Positions 35,901 to 46,489 of a stretch of 64,000 nucleotides of DNA are shown piece after piece (within the stretch, counting starts at the first letter, position 1; every line of letters begins with the position of its first letter). The notes under the pieces were generated by a model, which had not been told where the DNA came from, did not search any database, and worked only from the letters and a program-made list of their open reading frames with translations. Position numbers and translations under genes: made by a program. The stretch comes from Kappaphycus alvarezii (taxonomy: Eukaryota; Rhodophyta; Florideophyceae; Gigartinales; Solieriaceae). Location of the stretch: assembly GCA_002205965.3 (NCBI GenBank), contig NADL03000458.1, positions 620,001 to 684,000 of the forward strand, given 5' to 3'.

Positions 35901-36743
35901 AAGAAAACGGGCGAACGAGATGACAGAATGCAGGCACCAGCACCTGTGACTGTTGGCGCAGTAGTATCAGGTACCGACCGCACGCCTCCCTCTTTGAGAA
36001 CGGATCTGATTGATGTGCATGTTAGTCCTCGAGCCGAACAAGTCGACTCTGTCGCAGAGGGAACGAACCTTGCAGGTAGTGCGGCAAGAGAGCATCTTGA
36101 AGATACGGCGACAGACAGATTGTCTCCCGGGAAGGAACCGGCCGTGGCTATCGAATCTGGTTATGAACTTAAATCAGTTGACCCTGGAACAAGTCCTACA
36201 AAGGGCAATGTACAGAAGAAGCTGTTTATGACTCCACAACCCATTAAGGGGCATGGTAGAGATCGGCCAAAGTCTGTGAACCCCTCTAGGAGGAGCCTGG
36301 CTTGGAAGGCAGCGGGATCGTTGTTAGGAAACAAGTACCCTTCAAAAGGAAATGTGCCCAACTCCGCAAGGAAGGATGCACGAAAGTCTGGGTACCTTCC
36401 TCCTCTCAAGGGCGATTTCGCTGGAGGCTCACACAGGGAGGACCGAGAACTAACACCCCCACCAGCGTCGAAAACGGAACATGAGGTCATCGCGGGGCAA
36501 GCTGAAGTTCCGCAAGGAGGGAAGGGGGAAGGGTTTTTCGCTGGACAGACTGCTCAATGGCAAAGCAGCGTTCAGTCACAGAGGGCTGCGACGGGGCGGC
36601 ATGTGTCTACCTCGTCAAGGCTATCGTCGAACAATGGGGTCCTAGATTCAAGCACGGGCCAGAGCAGGGACTCCTCGACGTCTTCCGCCAGGAGGAGTCG
36701 AATGAAGTCATTGAAGGCGCGTCTTGCTGCTGCTTTGAAGTAA
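32926..36743 (+). CDS. HAUS6-like augmin subunit (several frameshifts)
   Basis: Augmin recruits gamma-tubulin to existing spindle microtubules so that new ones branch from them; HAUS6/AUG6 is one of its eight subunits. From 32926 the product starts with ENLILLSGSS, then AYAVLHFLICIIDGDI, FKPCFPILDREQERDFRK and, in the next frame, RKSVIAAAGGDRFVDLLWSL. This follows the HAUS6 N-terminal domain order (YFLF..LD, FCWP.FD, EFRK, SPGGPKFI.LMY). A predicted coiled coil (about 33590-33790) and a long acidic, serine-rich disordered tail to 36743 also suit HAUS6. Frames change at a TTT run near 33209, a G5 run at 34251-34255 and at least three more times between 35320 and 35700. The product would be about 1270 residues, somewhat longer than the human protein. 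Convergent with the TFIIIA-like gene 124 bp away. The homology is from memory of the family and needs a profile search. Confidence 0.72.
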
Positions 36744-36867
36744 GAATCCTACCGAGAATGTGGGTGGTTTGGAATCGTGACAGGTAACACCATTTTGTCT
36801 GGGACGAGCTTGACACTCAGTTTTTCGATTAGTAAAAACAGACTTTTAGTAAACAGTTTCCAGGCAC

Positions 36868-38508
36868 TCAAGTAATAAATGAGCAAACGGTACCGGTAAC
36901 TGCCCGGAAGCCAGCCGTGGTAAACTCCGAGCATTCCTCCGTTGCTACCGCATTCGAAGGCTCAAAGTTCTCAACGCTTTCGTCTACACCGAAGAGGGCG
37001 CCGAGCAAAGTTGCGTGCTCCTCCGCTCGTCTCGGCTGCCATTTGGCATCGCCTACATCGCAGCTTGGGTTGGCTTGCGGGGCATTCTCGGCGGAAGATA
37101 TCGTGGTCATCAAAAGAGTAGGCAGGGTCCTAATAGTATCGTATGCACCCGCAGTCGTTAACCGCCGTTTCCTGGGATGCTGATATCCATCCCCGGAAAG
37201 AGACCAGATTCTCTTCGCAGCCGAAACTTTAATCTGCAGTCCCTCCGCTTGCCTATCTCGCCCTGTATCGTTCCCACCCTTACTTCCGACTTCCAACAAA
37301 TCGTCTTTCGGTGTAAGTCCATTCTGGCTTCCATCACTACCTGCCACACAATCCGCGGCACCCTCGTCTATCTCGCTTTCTTTTTCGGACTCACTATCCG
37401 TATCTCTCACGCTCCAGCCATCCTCACTATCTTCTTCTTCCTCAGAAACATCTTCCGTGAAATCTACCCTCTTTCTTCGTCCAAAATTGCGCACGGGATC
37501 TGTCCTTTCCTTCTGCGCATTGCCCCGTTTCTGTTTGTGGTTGCTACTAATGGCCTCTTTCTGCTCTTTCTGCTCAGCGTCTTCTCTCTCCACGCCTGTG
37601 CTTCCCTTGTGCATGTTGCCCCGTTTCTGTCTGTAGTTGCCACTGTCCACCTCTCTCTGCTCTTCTTGACCCCCCCTCTCTTTCTCCACTTGTACTACTT
37701 TATGTATCTTAATCATGTGCCTCTTAAGCGCCATCTTGTAACTAGTCTTGAAGCTGCATTCCTCGCATGAAAACCTCTGCACGTTAGTATGCTTTGCTCT
37801 GACATGAGCTAACAAGCCTTTTCTATAAACATAACTAGCTGTACATCCCGCTACTTGACACCAATGCTTCCTCTCTGCTTCTCCCTCTGTGTGCGTCATG
37901 CGATGTCTCTCAAGGGCAGCCTTTGTCCGGAATCGCTTCCCACAGTCCTCGCATTCCTTGGGCGGTGCAGGATGCTTCTCTTTGACATGCTTTTGTAGTT
38001 GAGAAAACTTTGCAAATGCAGCGTCGGGATCGTTACAGTAACATACAAACCGCTTTTCACCCAAATTGTGTACCCGGGAATGCTTGCGCAACGCCGACGG
38101 GTGACGAAACTCCTTACCGCACCCATCTTCTTTGCATACATACGGCAGCTTGCCAGTATGTATTGACATGTGAATGGCGAGCTGGTTCCTTTTGTGGAAT
38201 GCGTCGCCGCACTCGGTACATTCGAACGGATGCGGTCTGTCATGCAGTGCTATGTGGCGTGTGAGTTGCTGTCTTCTGACAAACTTTTTGCCGCAAGATT
38301 CGTGGGGACATTGATAGGGTCGCACAGTTGGTTCATGGGCATAAACTACGTGTTGACGTAGATTGTCAGCGCGCGAAAAGGTCTTCTGGCAGGAAGGAAA
38401 CGGGCAGGCGTGAGGACGCTCGGCAGTGTGGGTGAGTATGTGACGATTGAGATGGCCAGTCATGGAAAAGGTGGCGGAACAATGCGGGCATTTTTTCGGT
38501 GGCGGCAT
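36868..38508 (-). CDS. Nine-finger C2H2 protein, TFIIIA-like
   Basis: Transcription factor IIIA binds the internal control region of 5S rRNA genes and the 5S RNA itself. This unbroken 546-residue frame has nine C2H2 fingers in a row at residues 7-269. Finger 5 (CKEDGCGKEFRHPSALRKH) and the stretch after finger 6 (FSQLQKHVKEKHPAPPKECE) carry the wording typical of TFIIIA in animals, plants and fungi. Finger 6 has an unusual C-x-C spacing, and irregular finger 6 is known for TFIIIA. The linkers vary in length, unlike the uniform TGEKP linkers of KRAB-type proteins. The second half is charged and contains an imperfect internal repeat around the KQKRGN words and an acidic block (EEEEDSEDG). It is the only long gene here with no frame break. 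No 5S rRNA gene is seen in the window. Another multi-finger factor is the alternative. Confidence 0.82.
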   Translation of the reverse strand: MPPPKKCPHCSATFSMTGHLNRHILTHTAERPHACPFPSCQKTFSRADNLRQHVVYAHEPTVRPYQCPHESCGKKFVRRQQLTRHIALHDRPHPFECTECGDAFHKRNQLAIHMSIHTGKLPYVCKEDGCGKEFRHPSALRKHSRVHNLGEKRFVCYCNDPDAAFAKFSQLQKHVKEKHPAPPKECEDCGKRFRTKAALERHRMTHTEGEAERKHWCQVAGCTASYVYRKGLLAHVRAKHTNVQRFSCEECSFKTSYKMALKRHMIKIHKVVQVEKERGGQEEQREVDSGNYRQKRGNMHKGSTGVEREDAEQKEQKEAISSNHKQKRGNAQKERTDPVRNFGRRKRVDFTEDVSEEEEDSEDGWSVRDTDSESEKESEIDEGAADCVAGSDGSQNGLTPKDDLLEVGSKGGNDTGRDRQAEGLQIKVSAAKRIWSLSGDGYQHPRKRRLTTAGAYDTIRTLPTLLMTTISSAENAPQANPSCDVGDAKWQPRRAEEHATLLGALFGVDESVENFEPSNAVATEECSEFTTAGFRAVTGTVCSFIT

Positions 38509-39944
38509 CGCTGGTAGCGCGGTCTGGCGGTATGGAACTCACTGGGTCGGGAGTTGTGTTCGGCGGAAGCGTTGAATCAGCCCACATCATGAGAGCTTTA
38601 CGACAGGCGCCGGCCGCAACACAATTGCGTATAAAAAGCCTGCTCGATCGACTACGAAAAGGCTGATACTGTACAGTACAGCATGCTGGCACTGTGCAGT
38701 GAAACGGGTTGGGAACACGCTTTCAAAGTACACTGTACTGTACAGTACAGTACTGTACAGTACAATACTGTACAGAGCTTGCAACCGTTGTTTTCAATAC
38801 AGGTATTCCATCTTCAGAGGCGCTGTACAGGTGCGATAGTTGACATTCTAAGCGGCTCCTAAGCAGCCACTGGGTGCCTTCGCTTCACCATGAACCCAAT
38901 TTTGTAGCGGTCTTAAACGGCGGCTGCATGATCTGAAACACATTGTCATGAACCAAGTCAGGACCATGTGGCGTGCCTCTGTCATACTGGTCAAGATCGG
39001 AGTGGATTGCGAGCAACTCGCGATATGGGGGGGAACTGGGGTATGGGGTTGCATTGCTGAGGAGACGTAAAAGTAGGGACCCACAGCCAAAAAAATCGGC
39101 GATACATACAGCTGGAGGCACCTTGGAGACAGGATGGAGCGACATGACAGTGGCTGGGGGTATACGAACGTGATGTCAGCTTACGGCTCCTGGGAATCCG
39201 CGGCCGCAATCGGAAAGCCGTGGGATGATTGGACCGTTACCTTCTTGGGGGAGAGAGTTGTTCAGTCGGGAGAGGCAAGTCTGTTTGGTCGTCAAACAGG
39301 ATGGGGTACGGTTAAACAAGAGGAGGGGGAATGGAGGCAAATGGACTGTGGAAGCTTACAGAGATTGTTGCGGGATGCAGTTCCTTTCTTCAGAAGGTAT
39401 TGTGGTGCAAACTTCCTCACAGAATCATTCTGGCGGCAGCCACGTTTGACCATATGACGGTGCCCAGCTTCCGTCTTATTTCCGAGAGGACAACAAAGTT
39501 TTAGACCCAGAGCTGTGGGACGTGCGTATAGCATGTCCAGTAAGGACAGGTTTTGGTAAGCCCTGGACATGACTTCAGGTGCGAGAAAGGACATTACCCG
39601 GATTGATGCAAATCGTCCCTCTTTCCTTCCAGAAGTCAAAAAAGGGGAGGACAAAGATAAGCACTTGTAGATCCATCCTAAGAAGTGAAGATGATGTTTG
39701 CTCAATACTTATCTCTAGAGTGTGCACTAATGGCTTGAAGCTCTGTCGACGCAAGGTGAAAGCTTAGTACTGGCCGGCAAGTCCAGCGCAAATCTACCAG
39801 ACTGAAAATGGCAAACTCCCCACGGCCATATCTTCCACGTACGGTTATAGGCGTTCCGTTGTGCTTTCGTCTCATCGAATAGGGGAGTGGTTCTACAATC
39901 TCATGCGAGGGATTTAGTGCACTTGTGTTTCACAACCCCCGCCG
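38509..39944. other. Intergenic, no gene recognised
   Basis: Holds the TACTG array at 38664-38775 and several 60-137-codon frames on both strands (for example 39134-39457 plus and 38885-39145 minus) that look mildly coding but match no family I know. Confidence 0.45.
38664..38775. repeat. TACTG/CAGTA array upstream of the TFIIIA-like gene
   Basis: ATACTGTACAGTACAGCATG, a ~60-bp spacer and then CACTGTACTGTACAGTACAG with further units up to 38773. Self-complementary throughout. It starts about 155 bp upstream of the start codon of the minus-strand zinc-finger gene, so it could lie in its promoter. Confidence 0.85.
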
Positions 39945-41400
39945 TGAGAGGGCGCCGTGAGAGACCGCCTCCTGCTGGTCCGCGACGCCCGCGCCCGGTT
40001 CCACATGCACCGGATTTGTGCCTCTGCATGCCTCCTATCGCATGCATTCAAGCTCTCCGATCCGCGCTTAGCTGAGTCTGCTGCAGAAGAGTTCGATGAT
40101 CTACAACGGTCATCATATGAAAAGTTACAAGGCATCACAATCACGGACCGAGCCTGGAACCAAATCTGCCTCCCCTTGCACCTCGGCCGCCAAGGCTTCG
40201 AAAGCATCGCCTCGTTCCTGCATGGCGCAGCCGCCGCCAGCATCATTGATGCAGGACCACTCACCGCGTGCTCGTGCACTACCTTCTGCCCGTTTCCGCG
40301 GCGACCGGTCCTTCCTCCTGCGCCAGGCTGAGGCTTCGCTCCGCCGTTTCGCCCTGTACATCCCTGGGCTTGTCGACCTTTCGACCCGTGACCCTCCCAT
40401 TCTAGCTGCTTCACCCACCAACACTCTAACCCTTCTCAAACGGGTGCAGCAAGAGGCGTGGGCAAGAGTTCATTGGCACGACAAAGCCTGGGCGACCGCC
40501 CCAAACCCGACCGCTCACAGCGACGCCGACGTCCGCGATCGCATCCGTGGCTTAGCGTTCCGCCGCAGCCCCGCTGCGGCCTTTCTCTTCGCCCACCTTA
40601 CGGCAGCAACAAAGGTGCACAAAACACACTTGCAGACCATGCTCTGCCGTCACCTTGGACTGCCAGTGTATGATGACTCGATGCCCCTCAACTGCCACCA
40701 CTGTGAACGCCCCTCGGATACCCTCGCGGATCACGCGGCCAACCTCTGCTGCACTGGTTTCGGCCGTCGTCACCGCCATGACTCGCTCTGTTATGCTTTC
40801 GCGACACACGTTACCCGCGCCGCGGGTCTGGGTACTTGGCACGAGGTTCCGCTCCTCGTCCCGGGCACTGAGCTCCGGCCCGCCGATATCCTAGCACAGC
40901 CCCCACTAACCTCGGAAGGTACTGCGTCGCGCCCCATTGCGTGTGACATCATTGTCGTCTCGCCGTTTAAGGCCGCCGTTCGCACCAAGGCGACCCAGGT
41001 TGCCGGTGGCGCTGCTGAAGTGGCGGCCCGCGACAAGTTTGCAACTCTGGAACGCAACCTCGCCCGACGCCTCCCCGCTCCCTCAACTGACCCAACTTCT
41101 GCGCCACACACGCCGAACTTCACGTTTCGACCCGTGGCGTTTGATTCCCTGGGCGCCCCTTCCCCTGGTACCATTGCGTTCATTGAAGAGTTAGTTCTGC
41201 GGATCGCGTCCAATTGTCACTCGACAACTGTTGTTATCCGCCGCCGTGTCTACCAGCGACTGAGTTGCACCCTGTGGTCATCCATCGCTCAAGCTATCCT
41301 GTCACGAGCCCCGATGCGCATGGACGACGAGGTACATCCGGTTAGGCCTTAGCCGTATAGTTAGTGCGCAGTCGCCAGTAGATACTGAATGCACTAGATT
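39945..41400 (+). mobile_element. LINE with RLE-type C-terminus, youngest copy
   Basis: Encodes the part of a non-LTR retrotransposon protein after the reverse transcriptase. HLGRQGFESIASFLHGA comes first, then after one frame change an arginine-rich segment, a zinc knuckle (LNCHHCERPSDTLADHAA with the following cysteine) and an endonuclease-like site RPADILA...ACDIIVVSPFKA, which fits the RPD...D pattern of restriction-like endonucleases. The tail with RRRVYQRLSCTLWSSIAQA ends at 41352. About 50 bp of 3' untranslated sequence shared with 440-515 follow. The 5' end is missing: no reverse transcriptase lies upstream. The reading after the one break is long (418 codons), so the copy is the least decayed. 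Its 3' end is about 160 bp upstream of the tRNA-Ala gene at 41557. Confidence 0.85.
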
Positions 41401-41556
41401 TCTTCTACCGGCATATAGGCGACGGGGACGGCGACACTTGTCCAGAAAGCGAAACGTAATAATTAGGCAGTTTGCCACGTTTCCCACATGTCTCGAGTTT
41501 ACTGGTTGGCCCGTGTAGAGTTTAAGAATCATTGTACATCGGTTTTTCCTGCGGAC

Positions 41557-41629
41557 GGGTCTGTAGCTCAATTGGTAGAGTGCTCCCTTAGCATGGGAGA
41601 GGTACCGGGATCGAAGCCCGGCAGATCCA
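41557..41629 (+). tRNA. tRNA-Ala (anticodon AGC)
   Basis: Identical over 73 bases to the gene at 9619: G3:U70 acceptor pair, TTAGCAT anticodon loop, ATCGAAG T loop, A discriminator. No intron. Flanks differ from those of the 9619 gene, so the duplication does not extend far beyond the tRNA itself. A LINE 3' end lies about 160 bp upstream in the same orientation. Confidence 0.94.
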
Positions 41630-42785
41630 CACCGACACCGTGATGCGTGCACCTCAAGTGATCGCAGCAATTTTGGATTCTAGCAGGCTCACATGTTAGG
41701 TTTCTTTCAGGTCTTTTTTTTGCCCTGCAACAACCGGAATTTTAGTCATCTGATTCGAACTTGTTTTTTAGGGAGTGGAGCGTTGCACGTTCGCTGTTTA
41801 TAATAATCAATTACTGTAATGAACCCTGTAGGATATTCCGGGCCACAACCGACCATATTTTTCAAATATTAAATCACCCCACATTTACCCCCTGTAATGA
41901 ACACAGTTGCTTGTTGGTAATCTCTTTACGGACTCAGTTGCGTTCCACTTCAGCATAGTGTGCACAATAGGGTCTCTCATTGCGATGGCTTGATTTTATC
42001 GCCAGTCCCAAAGCTACATGATCCATGAAAGAGCTGTCACAACTTTTACCTGAAATAGCAAAGCACGGACAAGGATGGCAGCGTTACCATTTAAAGATGC
42101 GTGACCGGCCTTTTTCACCGGTTTTGGGACACAATATACAAACCGATTTGACAAAGCTGTCAAAAGACTACTGTGCGTACTATTGTGTCAAGAGACTTAT
42201 TGTCCGTGCTACTACTGTACTAGACACCAAATGTGTTTGTTTATTCCAAAAGCTACTCAATGGTACTCCAAAGCAGAGAAAGTACGAACGCTACCAAACT
42301 CATCCATAGCGCTAACCGTGTGGGGGTAAATGTGGCAAGTCGAGCGCCGGACGGCATTCGGGTCGATTCATATCGACATATCTCCCACAAAATAGGCCAA
42401 TCAGAGCCATTTCTGGCTCAAATGAGCGCACGTCGTCCATAGAGTTTTCCAATCCGCCACCAGGGTCAGGTGGTACGATGAGAGTCTTTAACGGTCTGTT
42501 GAAGAGACCGTGCCAAAAAGCCACTTTAAGGCACATAAGGTAAATGTGGCAACGGCACAATGCAAAGTGGCCCACAAAAATTGCGTTTATTTAAAGATTT
42601 ACAAAGTGCTACTCGTCATCCGATCAAGCGCTTACTCGGGCGTTCATAGGGACAATTTGACTTCAGCGGCGATCCTTTTGGTTGGTATGAAGCCTTTGGC
42701 GCATAATACTGCGCATTGGGGCCAGCGCAACATCACGAAAACATAGCGAAGCTTGTCATGCTTCGGTTCCTTACAAAAGGACAGT
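41630..42785. other. Intergenic with short repeats
   Basis: No gene recognised. Contains the 66-bp repeat at 42246-42311 and two direct copies of GGTAAATGTGGCAA about 213 bp apart (near 42326 and 42539). Confidence 0.5.
42246..42311 (+). repeat. Dispersed ~70-bp repeat, copy B
   Basis: AAAAGCTACTCAATGGTA followed by a run ending CAAACTCATCCATAGCG. It pairs with 9357-9427 on the other strand at roughly 80% identity. Confidence 0.65.
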
Positions 42786-42790
42786 ACAAG

Positions 42791-44248
42791 CTACCCTCTT
42801 TCCCTCTCCCCTGCGGAGAGGGTGGGAGACGCTTTCCTCTTTCCCTGCTTCCGTTTCGCAAGAGATTCTATCACAGACCTCTGTGTAACAACGCACCCTG
42901 TGGCGGTGCGTATTATAATTCTGCCGCATTCCTCCACATCAGCATCAAATAGGAGGCTGCGACCACTTCGTGAAAATTTCTGCAGCAGTTCTTTCACGCA
43001 AACGCCATCTTGATCTTTAAATAAATACTCCAGGGGACTGCCCATAAACGTACGGATCACATATACCGGATAATATAAAATCAATGACAATGTTACAGTG
43101 GGTAACGCTCTTGCCGTATGCCATACGGATGCAGTGGCTGATGTCAAAAGCATTCAATACTTTCTTCTTGTTGCGCGCCATATTAATTTCGTGCTGCAAA
43201 TGGGTTTTTAAGAGCTAAAGACAGATACATCTAGAGATTGCAGAACATGTGACGTGTGCACGATAATATTATGGTATGGTACATAAGGTAACGGAATGTC
43301 CGATACTGGATATGTGCATTGAATCCGTCAATCACCAAAACAAGGTGTTGGTTGCTTTGGCGAAGCTCCACTGTATCTTCAGGAAACCGTTGCGCCCACT
43401 GAAATATTATTTCACTATCCACAACAGGGAGCTCCCTCTGATAAAAATAGCAGGGAGGTAGACAATCGTGCAACGTCTGAAATTTGCCCCTAACTCGCCG
43501 AAAGTGGCGCTGGACACCGAGAATACTACCACTAGCTTGTATGCAGATCCATTCGCTGCAACCACCGGCATTATCGTTACCCGTTCCAAATTTCCCTTGG
43601 TTCTTATACTCGATCGAATAAGAGCAACATGGAGAGGTCTAACAAACTTTTGTAAACTGCGTCCTGTCGTCTTCTCGAAAGAGCAGCCAGATTGATCCAT
43701 ATTGAATATGTACTTGGGATCATAGATGTGATGTCGTTCCAAAACTGCTTCAACTCTCGCAATGTGCTTAGCAACATTCGACTTACTGACAACGTCCAGA
43801 TAATTGCTCTAAATGACCATGAAAGACCTCGTCTCAAGATTGTGTCGAGATTGGAAGTCCTTCTCCCAGTCACGAGATGTGAATCTATCCTTAAACTTGA
43901 TTTGCGAACGCCTGCCGGGGGACAAAAGTCGGACATAGTCTTGCACCAATTGCTAGATACAGCTGGGAGTGCGGGTGTGTACCGGCTTGCAAAGTCCCTT
44001 ACAGCAGCAGATATCGTCTCTTCTACCTCGTAGTGTAGAACACAGGGCCTTACAACAGAGCGCATAAAGATTGCAATATCGCTCGCCTGCAGCGGCTGGG
44101 ATTCGGGCTTGTGGGCCATCCATTGCTTGAAAGCCCTACGTATAGTGGTAACAGGCACATTAAGTTTGATTGAGAGGCTCGTCCAGGGGATGGAGGGGTC
44201 TTCCTGACGGTCAAATAACGCCCATTGCACGCGCTTGTAGTAGTCCAT
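42791..44248 (-). pseudogene. pogo/Tigger-like DDE transposase, frame-broken DNA transposon
   Basis: Reading right to left: an N-terminal helix-turn-helix-like part from an ATG at 44248 (WTSLSIKLNVPVTTIRRAFK), then the first catalytic block YDPKYIFNMDQSGCSFEK (about 43720). The second follows (LVLVIDGFNAHI, about 43330), then a C-terminal VLNAFDISHCIRMAYGKSV block (about 43160) and a basic tail to 42791. This is the order of DDE_1/pogo-type transposases. At least four frame changes. Clear terminal inverted repeats were not found, so the element limits are only approximate. Confidence 0.7.
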
Positions 44249-44899
44249 TGCAGCAGGGGTTGCAGCAGGTGATATTATTGTGTCAGGTCTCAGGGCATGA
44301 CATGATACAGTAGCATGGCTGTTTTGGTTTTATATGTGCTTGTTCTTTGTAGCTTTCTCCTTAGTTTCTCTTCGATATGTAAGTGAGGGCGCAATAGTGT
44401 TTGCATCTGTGTGGCGGGACTTAGTATTACCGTCAAGTTGGTAATCAACCTCTGGTGATGGTGAAATCCCGGTTTACGGGGGTGTACGAGGCATACCAGA
44501 TTAAAGCTAAAAAATTGGATTAACCTGCAGACCGTTATTAGTTATTAAATGCGATGCAACTCATCTAAAGCCGTTAGACGCATCCAGCACAATATATCAC
44601 TGAAAAATAGCATCCATGTAGATCATCATTTCCAATTAATGGAACTTACCCTACATGTACTCATACCTTGACAATGGTGCCTTTAAGATGGCAACTTGCA
44701 TTATTCTGCACGAATTGCGCCACATGACTTTGGAACAGTGCCATTATTGCCTCTTCCTCGGGCATCCCAGGACGGATAGCAATCGCAGAGACCAGCAGAC
44801 TTCCAAATTTTCGGTCATTTGGATGTCAGCCTCCAAATACCGTCATTGGAATCTCTACGATGTGATTACCCGAGCCGCGATCTCTAATTAAGCCTTCGA
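44249..44899. other. No gene recognised
   Basis: The right flank of the pogo-like element should lie here, but its terminus was not identified. A 78-codon plus-strand frame (44655-44891) is of unknown origin. Confidence 0.35.
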
Positions 44900-46000
44900 T
44901 ACGGACTTGCTTCGAGTTTTTGGCCTGGTTCAAAGGCTTTTCTAGACACTCAGCCAGGGTCGGTATCCGGGTAGGCATCACATGGTGGATGACTGTGAGG
45001 TCAAAGAAGTCCGTTCCTACTCGAGCACGTAAAGCAGCGATACCTGGCCGCGATCTGCGGCCTTATTCTGCGGTTTCAGAATCAGAAGAGGGGAGAGCGA
45101 GGACAAATCGCCGCAAAAAACACATATGCGAATCATGTCGCCATCCTCAAGTCGAACCAAAGTTCCCGACTAAGGCATGATCCACATACAAATCCATGGG
45201 GATCGTGTATATCTTCTTAGGGCGTAGATAATCTGCTGCGAAGAGGGGAAGTCAGCAATAATACCGGAATTATGCACACCAATAGTAGCGGTTACAGGTA
45301 TAAGTCCACAGTGTTTGGGCAATCTGGTAAAGAGTCTGTAAAAAGCTCCAGAGACTATTAAAAAGGCTCGAAACACTTCCTTCTATCTTCGCCCCTTTTT
45401 TAAGCTCTCAGAGATCGCGATATCGGCTGGATTTGCAAGCTACTTCAGGCAGAAAAGAAGAGACTAATCAATGGCAATCAGCACGATGACGAATTCTTCG
45501 AGTACTTGGCTCTCTCACGTTTCATGTTCCTTCATTGTACCATTGTAGAACGGAAGAGCAGTGCTGGGCAGCAAGTAGGGAAGCTGCGCACAGATAGAGC
45601 GGGTAAGGGGCACGGAAGCAAGAAAGGGACCTGGTAACATAGCCCGATCCCAAACGTGTGCTCTGCCATGCGTAAAATCTTGAGAAGGAAATGTACTTCC
45701 TTAAGCATGAAATTATCAAAAACACCTCAAATGAGTTCTTTAAGTGTTTTTTCAGCCACTTAATCAAAAGCCACGGCCTCAGATTTTGTAGTCTGGGGAG
45801 GAACCTTCAGTAGCAAATACTTGATCTTGCTTATGAAAAAGCAGGTTCAAAGTAGATGTACAGATATATGGGTATCTAGGAGCTTCGTAAGTTCCTCCAA
45901 CAGGATTGAAAGTGAAGCCATATGAGAAGAGAAGTTTTTTACCATATAGTCGTCATCCCCAACCGGGGTGCGCAGAACACGCGTCCCGGGAGTATACCGT
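44900..46000 (+). mobile_element. Ty1/copia-like fossil, integrase region
   Basis: The plus strand around 45060-45200 holds a C-x2-C segment followed by PKFPTKA, in the style of the copia integrase leader. Further down, a block resembling the strand before the second integrase aspartate can be seen. The fragment is old and heavily broken. No terminal repeats could be assigned. Confidence 0.4.
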
Positions 46001-46063
46001 TGAGAGATATCCTGCGGATAGGCGTCTGCAATCTTTAATGTCTATCGGGCCAATGCTCTCAAA

Positions 46064-46432
46064 TGATGACAAAGTTTAGGGCTAATTTTCTTTAGTAAAA
46101 AATTTTCCGCTATTTTTCCGCTAATGTATGCATTGAACAGTACTGAAGTTCGACAAAAATGTTTCAATAATTTTTGCGCTGGTCAGGGTACGCCCCAATT
46201 TTTACCTCTTGATAAGCTTCGATTCTAGCGCTCATTTGGAACCTTTACCCTTTCAGTATGTGGCGGTGGTGCTTTAGCCAAAGGGATGTAGAGATTAAGC
46301 TACATATTAACTGTTTACTTTAATCATATATTTCTATAGTCTCTTTCCTAGTAAATATTTAGGGATCCAAAAAAATTCTTTTTATCGCCTCATCTATTAT
46401 AAATTTTTGTATTACTAAGAGATTTTTCCTCA
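46064..46432. repeat. 369-bp repeat with inverted ends (MITE-like), second copy
   Basis: Begins TGATGACAAAG and ends TTTTTCCTCA, followed by TA. Shares length and subterminal sequence with 5169-5539. Directly after the TA comes TGAGGACAAA...TGCCTCA (46435-46454), a 20-bp pair of facing termini, again followed by TA and TGAGG. This suggests repeated insertion at the same TA. A solo LTR is the alternative. Confidence 0.6.
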
Positions 46433-46489
46433 TATGAGGACAAAATGTGCCTCATATGAGGTGAGCGATATCACAGATAGACACTACTG

